Below, piece after piece: positions 1-7,958 of a stretch of DNA of 64,000 nt. The translations under genes were made by a program, and so were the position numbers. The notes under the pieces were generated by a model. The model was not told the DNA's origin and did not search any database. It was given only the letters and a program-made list of their open reading frames with translations. Origin of the DNA: Candidatus Melainabacteria bacterium (GTDB lineage: Bacteria; Cyanobacteriota; Vampirovibrionia; Gastranaerophilales; Gastranaerophilaceae); contig QHME01000005.1 in the NCBI GenBank assembly GCA_003258735.1, positions 72,127 to 136,126 on the forward strand, written 5' to 3'. Position 1 is the stretch's first letter. The number at the start of each line of letters is the position of its first letter.

Positions 1-109
1 GACGCAAAGATGAATGTGTTTGAGCTCTATCCCATGGACATCCATCAGGCGCTCTTAGTTTTCTAATAACTTCTATCAGTTCTTCTAAATTTTTATATTC
101 CATATTCAT
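1..109 (-). CDS. mazG: MazG nucleoside triphosphate pyrophosphohydrolase, N-terminal fragment
   Basis: Only the first 36 or so codons lie in the window; the rest runs off the left edge. The minus-strand translation contains LRAPDGCPWDRAQTH, which matches the conserved N-terminal signature of MazG (L-R-x-P-x-G-C-P-W-D-x-x-Q-T-H). MazG hydrolyses non-canonical or excess NTPs to NMP and pyrophosphate and is a cytoplasmic housekeeping enzyme. Two in-frame ATGs are possible, at 109 and 103. The one at 103 has a TAAGAT hexamer ending six bases upstream, a spacing seen before many genes here, so it may be the true start. No clear Shine-Dalgarno precedes either. The family call is confident; catalytic residues are outside the window. 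Confidence 0.85.
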   Translation of the reverse strand, partial: MNMEYKNLEELIEVIRKLRAPDGCPWDRAQTHSSLR

Positions 110-199
110 ATCTTAACACAAATCATTCAAAAGGTGGATTTATAAAATACCTATGATTGATAGACTATGTATGTTAATAGACAGAAAGAGGTTTAATAT

Positions 200-718
200 A
201 TGTCAGCAATTGAAAGAATTAATCAGTTAAGCCACCGTATTTTTAATACGAGCGTAACAGAAAAAACAGTGGCTAGAAGTTCAAACCCTTTTGCAGCATC
301 TAATTTTCAAAAAAATGTGCTAAACGCAGATAGTTTTGTTTCAAGCACTGCAAAAGAAAAATTAAACATGAGCGACAAAATTTCAGCAAGTTCAAAAAGA
401 ATTTACTCAACTTTTGTGGGCTCTATCAGTGATTTTGGTAACAAATTCTACGAAGGTATTGAATCAATCGTAGCTTTCGGTAACAGAATGAAAGATAGCG
501 TAATCAATACTTGGCACAAAATCCAAGAAATAGGAAACAAAGAAGTTTCATTTAATGGCGCTAAAGAAGTATTAACAAGAGATATTTCATCTTTCTTCGT
601 AAACAGCCGTGAAAAAGAAATTTCTAAGATGGCTAAAATGAATCCTCATTTAGAGGTTAAGCCAATGTTGACAGAAGCATTATCAGCTCTTGAAGCAGAT
701 ATGGTAAAGGCTGCGTAG
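200..718 (+). CDS. hypothetical protein, 172 aa
   Basis: I do not recognise this protein. It starts 10-15 bases after an AGAAAGAGG purine stretch that serves as ribosome binding site. It has no signal peptide or membrane segment. Residues 1-60 are Ser/Asn rich and probably flexible; residues 60-170 are predicted to be mainly helical and Lys/Glu rich. It is followed 14 bases later by another small gene with a strong RBS, and both end before a terminator at 1146, so the two form a short operon. The coding pattern (AT-rich third positions, Lys and Asn heavy) matches its neighbours, so it is a real gene of unknown role. Confidence 0.8.
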   Translation: MSAIERINQLSHRIFNTSVTEKTVARSSNPFAASNFQKNVLNADSFVSSTAKEKLNMSDKISASSKRIYSTFVGSISDFGNKFYEGIESIVAFGNRMKDSVINTWHKIQEIGNKEVSFNGAKEVLTRDISSFFVNSREKEISKMAKMNPHLEVKPMLTEALSALEADMVKAA

Positions 719-732
719 GAGGGGATTAAAGA

Positions 733-1119
733 ATGGATAACAATATGAAAAACAACAAAAACTTCAATAGAGTAAGTGATATTATTGAGTCATTAACTAT
801 CAATCCAAACCCTGAATCTGTAGCAGTATTGGAAGAAATCGGTACAAACTCATCTATTGATGAAGTTAGAGAATTAACATCACGCGCATTAGTAAAAAGA
901 AATGAGCCTGATTCTTTATCAGTAGTAATCTCCAACAGAGGAAAAGGCATTAACGATATGTCTACTGTTGTAGCTATGAGTACAATCAACGAATTACTTT
1001 CTTTGGAAGATAAAGAACATGCAATGAAAGTTTTAGAAGATGCCATTTCTTCTGAAAGTTTTGATGAAGAAGTTAAAGAAAATGCCCGCTCAGTAAAAGC
1101 TTTGATGGCATTAAGCTAA
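733..1119 (+). CDS. hypothetical helical protein, 128 aa
   Basis: No family recognised. The start is set by a strong AGGAGGGG ribosome binding site at 717-724. The protein is acidic and looks wholly alpha-helical, with two or three repeats of roughly 35 residues of the kind 'helix, turn, helix' (SVAVLEEIGTNSSIDEVREL, then STINELLSLEDKEHAMKVLE). This could be a small HEAT-like helical hairpin fold, but that is inference. No membrane segment. Second gene of a two-gene operon with the protein at 200-718, closed by the terminator at 1146-1175. Confidence 0.8.
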   Translation: MDNNMKNNKNFNRVSDIIESLTINPNPESVAVLEEIGTNSSIDEVRELTSRALVKRNEPDSLSVVISNRGKGINDMSTVVAMSTINELLSLEDKEHAMKVLEDAISSESFDEEVKENARSVKALMALS

Positions 1120-1145
1120 TCGACAAATATTAAACAAATTATATA

Positions 1146-1177
1146 AAAGAGGTTACTTAGATAAGTAACCTCTTTCC
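1146..1177 (+). terminator. Rho-independent terminator
   Basis: Inverted repeat AGAGGTTACTT / AAGTAACCTCT (1148-1158 and 1163-1173) around an AGAT loop, followed by a short T-rich run. It sits 28 bases after the stop of the second small gene. Confidence 0.8.
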
Positions 1178-1289
1178 GATTAATTATTGATTTTATTAAT
1201 GACATGACTTTTGGGTATTGTCATTGTAAAAGGATTAAAAAAACGTACCAATTCAAATGACAATTATTTATTTTTGGCGCTAAGCGCAA

Positions 1290-2024
1290 TTAATACTTCT
1301 TTCCAACTACAGACTCATGGGCAGAGTATTCCAAGGTATCATCCAACTTAGACAATTCTATTTTTTCACCATAACGCTTTTCCAGAGCTAAACTAATCAA
1401 ATAATCTGCAAATTGAGGATTTTTCGGAAGGAGAGAACCATGCAAGTATGTTCCAAAAACATTTTTAAATCTTCCACCTTCAAATCCGTCTTTTCCGTTA
1501 TTTCCATTACCTACAGAAACAATACCTAAAGGCACTGTTTCTCCTTGCAAATAAGTAAGACCACTATGATTTTCAAATCCTACAAGGGTATTTGGAGTAA
1601 GAAAATCCGTTTTCACAGTGACATTACCGATAAATCTTTTTTTCCCTGCGACAGTATAAGCATCTATCAAAGATAAACCAACAAGCTTATCCTTGTCGTG
1701 CGGTTGATAATAATGCCCAAACAATTGATATCCGCCACAAATACCTAAAAATACTGCGCCATCATCTCGCTGTGCAGTTAATTCAGCCTTGTGAGAATAT
1801 AATTCCTGTGCAACTTCTTCTTGTTGCTTATCTTGCCCACCACCTATAAAATATAAATCATGGTCTTTTATCGAATCGCCAATATCTACATTTTCAAATT
1901 CGACAGTAATTCCGCGCCACTGACAGCGTTTAACCAAAGTTATGACATTCCCCATATCTCCATACAAATTCAATAATTTGGGATACAAATGAGCTATTGA
2001 AACTTTTAAATTTTTCTCTTCCAT
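1290..2024 (-). CDS. gatD: GatD-like lipid II isoglutaminyl synthase glutaminase subunit
   Basis: Class I glutamine amidotransferase of the CobB/CobQ-like type, 244 aa. The nucleophile lies in FLGICGGYQ (Cys96) and the catalytic His in FGTYLHGS (His195). The N-terminus (VSIAHLYPKLLNLYGDMGN) is characteristic of GatD, which supplies ammonia to MurT for amidation of the D-Glu carboxylate of peptidoglycan stem peptides. The reading frame is open further upstream, but the ATG at 2024 is preferred: it gives the family N-terminus, and a TATAAT box (2031-2036) ends six bases before it with no Shine-Dalgarno, suggesting a leaderless transcript. MurT, usually adjacent, is not next to it here; lysS is upstream. 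A cobyric-acid-synthase-like amidotransferase is the alternative, but its length and N-terminus favour GatD. Confidence 0.85.
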   Translation of the reverse strand: MEEKNLKVSIAHLYPKLLNLYGDMGNVITLVKRCQWRGITVEFENVDIGDSIKDHDLYFIGGGQDKQQEEVAQELYSHKAELTAQRDDGAVFLGICGGYQLFGHYYQPHDKDKLVGLSLIDAYTVAGKKRFIGNVTVKTDFLTPNTLVGFENHSGLTYLQGETVPLGIVSVGNGNNGKDGFEGGRFKNVFGTYLHGSLLPKNPQFADYLISLALEKRYGEKIELSKLDDTLEYSAHESVVGKKY

Positions 2025-2030
2025 AGTTTG

Positions 2031-2060
2031 ATTATAACATAATAAACTAATTTCAAACAA
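2031..2060 (-). promoter_or_regulatory. leaderless promoter of gatD
   Basis: On the minus strand: TTGTTT (2060-2055), 18-base spacer, TATAAT (2036-2031), six bases, then the ATG at 2024. The predicted +1 coincides with the start codon. Confidence 0.6.
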
Positions 2061-2090
2061 AAAGCGACCTTGAAATTTCAAAGTCGCCTT
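2061..2090 (-). terminator. terminator of lysS
   Basis: Hairpin with arms built on GGCGACTTTGAA / TTCAAGGTCGC (one mismatch), followed on the minus strand by a run of T. It lies 19 bases beyond the lysS stop and directly upstream of the gatD promoter. Confidence 0.7.
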
Positions 2091-2108
2091 TTAATATTTA
2101 ATTATAAA

Positions 2109-3614
2109 CTAATCTCTTTTTTTCAATGTTGGGAATGCGATTACGTCACGGATTGATGGTGAGTTTGTCAACAACATAATCAATCTGTCAATACCTAAAC
2201 CTAAACCACCCATTGGCGGAACACCATGCTCAAGAGCACAAATATAATCTTCATCAATTGGCATAGCCTCTTCATCTCCGGCAGCTTTTGCAGCCATTTG
2301 AGCCTCAAATCTTGCTCTTTGGTCAATTGGGTCAGTCAACTCTGAAAATGCATTTGAAATTTCCCAACCGTTTACACGAGTTTCAAAACGTTCTGTCAAT
2401 CTAGGATTGTCTCTGTGAACTTTTGCAAGAGGTGAAATATCTCTTGGGTAATCGTAAATATGAATTGGTTGAATCAATGATGGTTCAATTTTTTCTTCGA
2501 ATACCCTTTCAACAACTTGTCCCCATTTGTCACAATCATCAGCATCAACGTGAACAGATTTTGCTTTTTCTTTTGCTTCTTCCACAGTTTCAATTTTATT
2601 AAAATCAATACCTGTAGCCTCTTCAACAGCACCTAGCATAGTCTTTCTATCCCAAGGCGGAGTCAAATCTATTTCATTTTCACCATAAGTAATTTTGGTT
2701 GTACCAAGAACTTCTTTAGCGACATAAGCAACAAGATTTTCTGTTAATTCCATCATATCGTTATAATCTACATAAGCTTGATACAATTCCATCATAGTAA
2801 ATTCAGGGTTGTGACGAGTGTCAATACCTTCGTTTCTAAAACTTCTGTTAATTTCAAATATCTTTTCACTCACACCGCCAACCATCAAACGTTTCAAATA
2901 AAGTTCAGGTGCGATTCTCAAATACATATCCATATCTAATGTATTGTGATGAGTAATAAATGGTCTTGCGTTAGCTCCGCCTGCTTGTGGGTGCAACATT
3001 GGAGTTTCAACTTCCATAAAACCTTTATTAATAAGATATTCTCGAACTTTTTGGATGATTAAACTTCTTTGTTGGAATGTCTTTTTAACATCATCATTCA
3101 CAATCATATCGACATATCTTTGACGATATTTTGTTTCAACATCAGTCAAACCATGAAATTTCTCAGGCAAAGGAAGAAGTGATTTTGACAAGATTTTCAA
3201 AGATTGAGCTTTGATTGTCAATTCTCCGCGAGGAGTTCTTCTAACTGAACCGTAAAAACCAACGATATCACCGATATCAACAGTTTTTAGAGTTTTCAAA
3301 TCTTCTGGTGACAAGTTTTCTTTGTGAGAAAAAATTTGAATTTTACCTGAAGCATCAACCAAGTCAATAAACATACCTGTATTACGATTTGCCATTACAC
3401 GACCGGCTACATGATAGCAATCTTCGGTTTCTTCACCTGCAGGAAGGTCTTTATATTTGTCTTGCAAATCTGCAGCCATAATATCTTTGTCATAACCATA
3501 CGGATACGGATTTAATCCGCGTTCTCTCAAATTTTCCATCTTTTGGATTCTAACCTGACGGATTTGGTTTTGAGAAGAATTTGTTTCTTGATTTTTTTGA
3601 TTTTGTTGAGTCAT
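2109..3614 (-). CDS. lysS: Lysyl-tRNA synthetase, class II
   Basis: Charges tRNA-Lys with lysine in the cytoplasm. The 501-residue length is normal for bacterial LysRS. An N-terminal OB-fold anticodon-binding domain (about 60-160, containing GMFIDLVDASGKIQIFSH) is followed by the class II catalytic core. Motif 2 is seen in FEINRSFRNEGIDTRHNPEF and motif 3 in GLGLGIDRLIMLLT near the C-terminus. The first 25 residues are Gln/Asn rich and not conserved. Start supported by an AAGGATT RBS. A tRNA-Lys gene lies divergently just upstream. Confidence 0.97.
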   Translation of the reverse strand: MTQQNQKNQETNSSQNQIRQVRIQKMENLRERGLNPYPYGYDKDIMAADLQDKYKDLPAGEETEDCYHVAGRVMANRNTGMFIDLVDASGKIQIFSHKENLSPEDLKTLKTVDIGDIVGFYGSVRRTPRGELTIKAQSLKILSKSLLPLPEKFHGLTDVETKYRQRYVDMIVNDDVKKTFQQRSLIIQKVREYLINKGFMEVETPMLHPQAGGANARPFITHHNTLDMDMYLRIAPELYLKRLMVGGVSEKIFEINRSFRNEGIDTRHNPEFTMMELYQAYVDYNDMMELTENLVAYVAKEVLGTTKITYGENEIDLTPPWDRKTMLGAVEEATGIDFNKIETVEEAKEKAKSVHVDADDCDKWGQVVERVFEEKIEPSLIQPIHIYDYPRDISPLAKVHRDNPRLTERFETRVNGWEISNAFSELTDPIDQRARFEAQMAAKAAGDEEAMPIDEDYICALEHGVPPMGGLGLGIDRLIMLLTNSPSIRDVIAFPTLKKRD

Positions 3615-3699
3615 ATTTGTTTAATCCTTCTTATTAAATACTTAATTTGCATTTCGATTGTAACATAAAAATATTTAAAATATTACAGTTAAATTTCAA

Positions 3700-3727
3700 T
3701 TGACAGCTTGAATTTATGTGCTAAACT
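3700..3727 (+). promoter_or_regulatory. promoter of tRNA-Lys
   Basis: TTGACA at 3700-3705, 16-base spacer, TAAACT at 3722-3727; the mature tRNA begins 14 bases later. May also drive malQ, which follows the tRNA without a visible terminator. Confidence 0.65.
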
Positions 3728-3740
3728 AAAATCATCAAAT

Positions 3741-3813
3741 GGGCTTGTAGCTCAGTCGGTAGAGCAGTTGACTCTTAATCAATTGGTCGTGGGTTCGAGT
3801 CCCACCGGGCCCA
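3741..3813 (+). tRNA. tRNA-Lys (CTT anticodon)
   Basis: Complete cloverleaf: acceptor arms GGGCTTG and CGGGCCC (two G-T pairs), D-arm with AGCTCAGTCGGTAGAGC, anticodon loop CTCTTAA reading CTT, T-arm GTGGG-TTCGAGT-CCCAC, discriminator A. CCA is not encoded. The anticodon decodes AAG. Confidence 0.96.
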
Positions 3814-3861
3814 TTTTTATTTTAAGGATTGGTGTTTTAGTTTAAGTAAGAAGGGGTAACA

Positions 3862-5724
3862 ATGGTTTGTACACTAGACAAAAATAAAGTTAGCGTTATT
3901 AGAAAAGCACTTAAAGCATTAGGTAAAAAGAACTTTGTATTTATTATGCACAATGGGAGTTTCCCTTCTGTTGAAGGTGAGAACACCGGTTTTGGTACAA
4001 TAAATTCACAAGCTGGTAAGAATTTCATTGATTATGCATCTGGATTATTTGACGCTATTCAAATGGGTCCTGCCGGTAAGACAAAATCTTCAGATTCATC
4101 ACCTTATACTGGTACAATTTTTTCAAACAATCCGCTATTTATTGATTTGAAAGAATTAACAACAGATAAATGGCACAAAATTTTATCAGAAAAGACTTTT
4201 AAAGATATCGTAGATAACAATCCGAACAAAGATAAAAACAAAACAAGTTATTCCTACATTACAAAACGCCAAGATGAAGCCTTGACAGAAGCTTACGAAA
4301 ACTTTTTAAAACTAAATGACAAAAAATTGAATGCAGAATTTGATACATACAAGATTGAAAATGATTCTTGGCTGGATAAAGATAGCTTGTATGAGGCTTT
4401 TGCTTTGGAAAACGGGACTGACTACTGGCCAAATTGGAAAAACAAAGCAGATAAAAATGTATTCAACCCAAAATCAATTGAAGAAAAAATCGAATACGGA
4501 AAACGTATTGATGAAATGTCTAAAAAATATGCCAAAGAAATTGACAAATACAAATTTATTCAATTTGTATTAAATAAACAAAATGTTGAAACTAAAAAAT
4601 ATGCAGATTCTAAAAATATTAAAATGATTGCAGATAGACAAGTAGCATTTTCTGATAGAGATTGTTGGGCTTATCAGTCACTATTTTTAGAAGGTTGGTG
4701 CTTGGGTTGTCCTCCTGATTACTTCTCAAAAGATGGACAAGCATGGGGATTTCCTGTAATTGACCCTGAAAAGTTATACAACAGCGATGGGTCGCTTGGA
4801 GAAGCTGGCATCTTGATGAAAAACCTATTCAAAAAAATGTTCAAAGAAAATCCTGGTGGTGTGAGAATCGACCACATTGTTGGTTTAATCGACCCTTGGG
4901 TTTATAAGGCAGGTAAAAAGCCTATGCCGGAACAAGGCGCAGGCAGACTATATTCATCTCCGGAACATCCTGAACTTAGCAAGTATGCAATTGCAAAACT
5001 TGAAGACCTTGATACCACATTGACTCCAGACAAAGAAAAAAGAGTAAAATCTCTAACTGAGGAGCAAATCAGATTATATGGCAGACTTATTGAAAAAATC
5101 GTTATTGCCGCTGCTAAAGAAGAAGGTCTGACAAAAGATTCTATTGTATGCGAAGACCTTGGGACTTTAACCAATCCGGTAGCTGCAGTTATGAAAGAAT
5201 ACGAACTTCTTGGGATGAAGTTGACTCAATTCACCGTACCTACAGAAGATGATGACCCATATAGATGCAAAAATATTACCAAAAAATGCTGGGCAATGAT
5301 TGGAACTCACGATAACCAACCTGTTTCTTTGTGGGCAAAATCTTTGGTTCACACACACGAAGGTTATTTGCATGTAAAAAATCTTGTAGAAGATTTATTC
5401 AAAGAAGCTCCAAATAAAGACGAAATCATTGTAAAAATGACCAATGATGAAAACTTTTTGAAAGAAACCAAATTGGTTGAATTGTTCGCATGTCAAGCAG
5501 AAAACATCCAAATATTTTTCACTGATTTCTTTGGAATGAATCAAACCTATAACACTCCTGGAACTTCAGGTGACAAAAACTGGAGTTTAAGACTTCCAAA
5601 TAATTTTGCTCAAATGGAAACAATTAACTTGCCTTTACTTTTGAAAAAAGCTATAATTGCAAGAGGCAGTGAATTTGCCAAGGCTAACAAAAATATCATT
5701 GAGGAATTGGATGAAATACAATAA
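3862..5724 (+). CDS. malQ: 4-alpha-glucanotransferase (amylomaltase, GH77)
   Basis: Transfers alpha-1,4-glucan segments between maltodextrins, acting in starch/glycogen breakdown in the cytoplasm. GH77 landmarks are visible: nucleophile Asp337 in GVRIDHIVGL, acid/base Glu431 in VCEDLGTL, and transition-state Asp484 in GTHDNQP. The 620-residue length exceeds many bacterial MalQ proteins (about 500), owing to a Lys-rich insertion around residues 95-250. Start chosen at the ATG after AGAAGGGG. It follows tRNA-Lys by 48 bases and its last codons overlap the start of the TPR/NHL gene, so those two are translationally coupled. glgC at 9.3 kb belongs to the same glycogen pathway. Confidence 0.93.
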   Translation: MVCTLDKNKVSVIRKALKALGKKNFVFIMHNGSFPSVEGENTGFGTINSQAGKNFIDYASGLFDAIQMGPAGKTKSSDSSPYTGTIFSNNPLFIDLKELTTDKWHKILSEKTFKDIVDNNPNKDKNKTSYSYITKRQDEALTEAYENFLKLNDKKLNAEFDTYKIENDSWLDKDSLYEAFALENGTDYWPNWKNKADKNVFNPKSIEEKIEYGKRIDEMSKKYAKEIDKYKFIQFVLNKQNVETKKYADSKNIKMIADRQVAFSDRDCWAYQSLFLEGWCLGCPPDYFSKDGQAWGFPVIDPEKLYNSDGSLGEAGILMKNLFKKMFKENPGGVRIDHIVGLIDPWVYKAGKKPMPEQGAGRLYSSPEHPELSKYAIAKLEDLDTTLTPDKEKRVKSLTEEQIRLYGRLIEKIVIAAAKEEGLTKDSIVCEDLGTLTNPVAAVMKEYELLGMKLTQFTVPTEDDDPYRCKNITKKCWAMIGTHDNQPVSLWAKSLVHTHEGYLHVKNLVEDLFKEAPNKDEIIVKMTNDENFLKETKLVELFACQAENIQIFFTDFFGMNQTYNTPGTSGDKNWSLRLPNNFAQMETINLPLLLKKAIIARGSEFAKANKNIIEELDEIQ

Positions 5725-6577
5725 TGTTTTAAAATCAGTTTTAGCAATTGCAATTGTTGTCGGCACAATGACTTCTACTTTTGCCTCAACAATTGCAACA
5801 GATGCTAAACTTCAATATAACAAAGGTGTTGATTATTACAAGCTCGGTCAATTTGAAGAAGCTGCAAATTGTTTTAAAAGTGCTGTAGAATTAGACCCAA
5901 ATTATATTGATGCATATTATAATCTTGGAACAATTTTGGAATACTTAAAACAGGACGAAGCTGCCCTTGCAGTTTTTAAACAAATAATTTTGAGAAGACC
6001 TGATGATTACGAATCTGTATATAAAGCTGCTGAGTTAAGTAAAAAAGTTGGGGAATATGAAAAAGCAAAAATGTACCTGACATTAATCCCAACTGATTCT
6101 TTAATAGGCTCAAGAGCTAAGCAACTAGCAGCATCAATGAATACGGACTTACCAACAGTAAAAGCTGAACAAACTCAACCAAAATCTTATATTGATGCAA
6201 ATCCTAAAAATGATTCCGATGGTATGTATAATGATATTTCAAGTCCGACAGGTATTGTAACTGATAATAGTGGAAACTTATATGTAGCAGGATTTTCAGA
6301 CAATACTATTTACAAAATAGGACCTGATAACAAAAAACTCGTTTATATAAAAAGTGAAAAAATAGACGGACCTATTGGTATGGCAATTGACGATAATGGA
6401 AATATCTATATTGCAAATTATAACAAAAATAATATTTTAAAAGTTGATAAAAACGGTGCAATAACTGAAATTTTAGAAAATATACAAAGCCCTTATTGTA
6501 TGTATATTACAGGTGATTTGTTGTTTATTTCATCTCAAGGTAGCAATTCAGTATTAAGATATAAATTGCATAAATAA
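5711..6577 (+). CDS. exported TPR protein with NHL-type beta-propeller repeats
   Basis: 288 aa. The start is the ATG at 5711, which has GAGG six bases upstream and gives a good signal peptide (KYNN basic start, then VLKSVLAIAIVVGT, cut near TFAS-T). Residues about 30-130 carry tetratricopeptide repeats (YNKGVDYYKLGQFEEAANCF, YYNLGTILEYLKQDEAALAV). Residues about 180-285 carry short NHL-like blades (GIVTDNSGNLYVAGFSDN, GMAIDDNGNIYIANYNKN). Only two to three blades are present, too few for a closed propeller, so the C-terminus may be truncated or may oligomerise. It overlaps malQ by 14 bases. Function unknown; a periplasmic or surface scaffold for protein interactions is likely. Confidence 0.85.
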   Translation: MKYNNVLKSVLAIAIVVGTMTSTFASTIATDAKLQYNKGVDYYKLGQFEEAANCFKSAVELDPNYIDAYYNLGTILEYLKQDEAALAVFKQIILRRPDDYESVYKAAELSKKVGEYEKAKMYLTLIPTDSLIGSRAKQLAASMNTDLPTVKAEQTQPKSYIDANPKNDSDGMYNDISSPTGIVTDNSGNLYVAGFSDNTIYKIGPDNKKLVYIKSEKIDGPIGMAIDDNGNIYIANYNKNNILKVDKNGAITEILENIQSPYCMYITGDLLFISSQGSNSVLRYKLHK

Positions 6578-6593
6578 TTAAGCAAAGTGGCAT

Positions 6594-6663
6594 TGTCATT
6601 CTGAAAGCTTAGAAAATTTGTGCGAAGAATGAGCAAATAATTTTCTTGCTATTCAGAATGACA
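6594..6663. repeat. intergenic inverted-repeat element (TGTCATTCTGAA type)
   Basis: Terminal inverted repeats TGTCATTCTGAA (6594-6605) and TTCAGAATGACA (6652-6663) flank an AT-rich centre. The same ends occur at 50989-51055, and a degraded copy of the left half lies on the other strand near 16180-16222. The 70-base palindrome probably also terminates the upstream operon. Confidence 0.75.
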
Positions 6664-6789
6664 TTTTTTTGTTTAACGTAGTGTTTGAAAAACGAACGGT
6701 CCCCGACAAAAGAAACTATTGCAATTATAACAACAAAAAGATTACCCACCTGACTTAATAGTATGCTTATACTAATCTGACAATTTATT

Positions 6790-6811
6790 CCTTAATATCA
6801 TTATTAAGGAG
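6790..6811 (+). promoter_or_regulatory. hairpin masking the Shine-Dalgarno of the ECF sigma gene
   Basis: Perfect 8-bp stem CCTTAATA / TATTAAGG with loop TCAT (6790-6809). The 3' arm contains the AAGG of the AAGGAG ribosome binding site (6806-6811), eight bases before the ATG at 6819. Translation of the sigma factor would require this weak, AT-rich helix to open. Confidence 0.6.
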
Positions 6812-6818
6812 AAATTTA

Positions 6819-7415
6819 ATGTCTGAAAATAAACTAGCATACAAAAAAATGCCCACAGAAGAACTTGTTGTGCTATCCCAACAAGAAGACTTCAAAGCTC
6901 TTGAGGCACTTATCAAAAAAATTCAATCTGACGTATATGCGACATTAAGTTATCTGATAAAAAATCCTGAACATATTCCTGATTTGACACAAGATATTTT
7001 ATTAAAAGTTGCCAAAAATATTCAAAATTTAAAAAATCCAAAATGCTTTAAAGGTTGGCTAAATAATATAATCACAAATACTTACTACGATTTTGTCAGA
7101 AAGCATAAAAGAACCCCTGAAACTATTTCTATTGACTATACCTGTGAGCCATTAGATATACAATTCAAAATTGAGCTCCCTGATAAAAAAGTCAAACCTA
7201 TAGAAAAATGTATTTCATCTGAATGTGAAAAATTTATCAAGGAGGCAATAAAAAATTTGCCTGAGTCATTTAGAATTGCGATTATACTCAGAGAATTTCA
7301 AGGACTTAGCTATGAAGAAATTGCCCAAACAACTAACTCAAGTATTGGAACTGTAAAATCAAGAATTTCTCGAGCAAGAATAAAACTGCAAGAAGCACTA
7401 AAAAATTACATTTAA
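6819..7415 (+). CDS. ECF-type RNA polymerase sigma-70 factor
   Basis: 198 aa. Region 2 spans about residues 20-95 (DLTQDILLKVAKNIQNL, then GWLNNIITNTYYDFVRKHKR), binding core polymerase and the -10 element. Region 4 spans about 140-195 and ends in a helix-turn-helix (GLSYEEIAQTTNSSIGTVKS, then RISRARIKLQ). Regions 1 and 3 are missing, as expected for group IV sigma factors. AAGGAG at 6806-6811 sets the start and lies in a hairpin. The next gene, 12 bases downstream, encodes a zinc-finger anti-sigma factor, so the two are a sigma/anti-sigma module. No target promoter motif can be inferred from the window. Confidence 0.93.
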   Translation: MSENKLAYKKMPTEELVVLSQQEDFKALEALIKKIQSDVYATLSYLIKNPEHIPDLTQDILLKVAKNIQNLKNPKCFKGWLNNIITNTYYDFVRKHKRTPETISIDYTCEPLDIQFKIELPDKKVKPIEKCISSECEKFIKEAIKNLPESFRIAIILREFQGLSYEEIAQTTNSSIGTVKSRISRARIKLQEALKNYI

Positions 7416-7427
7416 TAGGAGTATATA

Positions 7428-7958
7428 ATGAAAAAAGAATTAACTTGCAATCAAGTATCTGCATTGATAAATTTTTATTTAGAAAATAAATTGAATCCAA
7501 AATTGAAAGAATACGTTGATAAACATCTTGAAAAATGTCCAAATTGTAAAAAGAAGATTACTGAATTAAAAAATATTTTGTCAAAATACAAAGTCAAAAC
7601 AACTCAAACTGATATATGTACAGAAATTGAGCAGCAATTACCACAGAATTTTGTGTATAGTTTATCTGCGTATATTGATAATGAATTAAATTCAAATGAA
7701 AATATAAAAATCAAGAAAATGACAATTTCAAATCCGACGGCAAGAAAAGAATTAGAAACTATGTACAGGTTCAAAAAACTTTTGCACAGCGCTTACGAAA
7801 GGACAAAAAGCGACTCAAAATATGATTATTCAAAAAATATCGTAAATAAGATTCAAGATAATTACGAATACTCAACGACATATTTTTATAAACTTGCCGC
7901 AATTTTTATAATCTTGATTAGCGCAATTATCGGTGGTTTTATTTATTTATATTTTTAA
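7428..7958 (+). CDS. membrane-anchored zinc-finger anti-sigma factor
   Basis: 176 aa, encoded 12 bases after its sigma gene with an AGGAG RBS. The N-terminal domain carries the ZAS motif H-x3-C-x2-C (HLEKCPNC, about residues 33-40) after an upstream Cys (ELTCNQV). A second ZAS-like helical block follows at about 75-115 (YSLSAYIDNELNSNENIKIK) but has lost its cysteines. A single membrane helix at the extreme C-terminus (LAAIFIILISAIIGGFIYLY) leaves almost nothing outside, so any signal must be read at or within the membrane. The protein should hold the ECF sigma factor at the inner membrane. Its 3' end overlaps the convergent gene by 12 bases. Confidence 0.88.
   Translation: MKKELTCNQVSALINFYLENKLNPKLKEYVDKHLEKCPNCKKKITELKNILSKYKVKTTQTDICTEIEQQLPQNFVYSLSAYIDNELNSNENIKIKKMTISNPTARKELETMYRFKKLLHSAYERTKSDSKYDYSKNIVNKIQDNYEYSTTYFYKLAAIFIILISAIIGGFIYLYF

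Noticed and set aside
4902..5174. 90-codon minus-strand open frame in malQ
   Set aside because: Antisense shadow of malQ with no start signal and no family resemblance.
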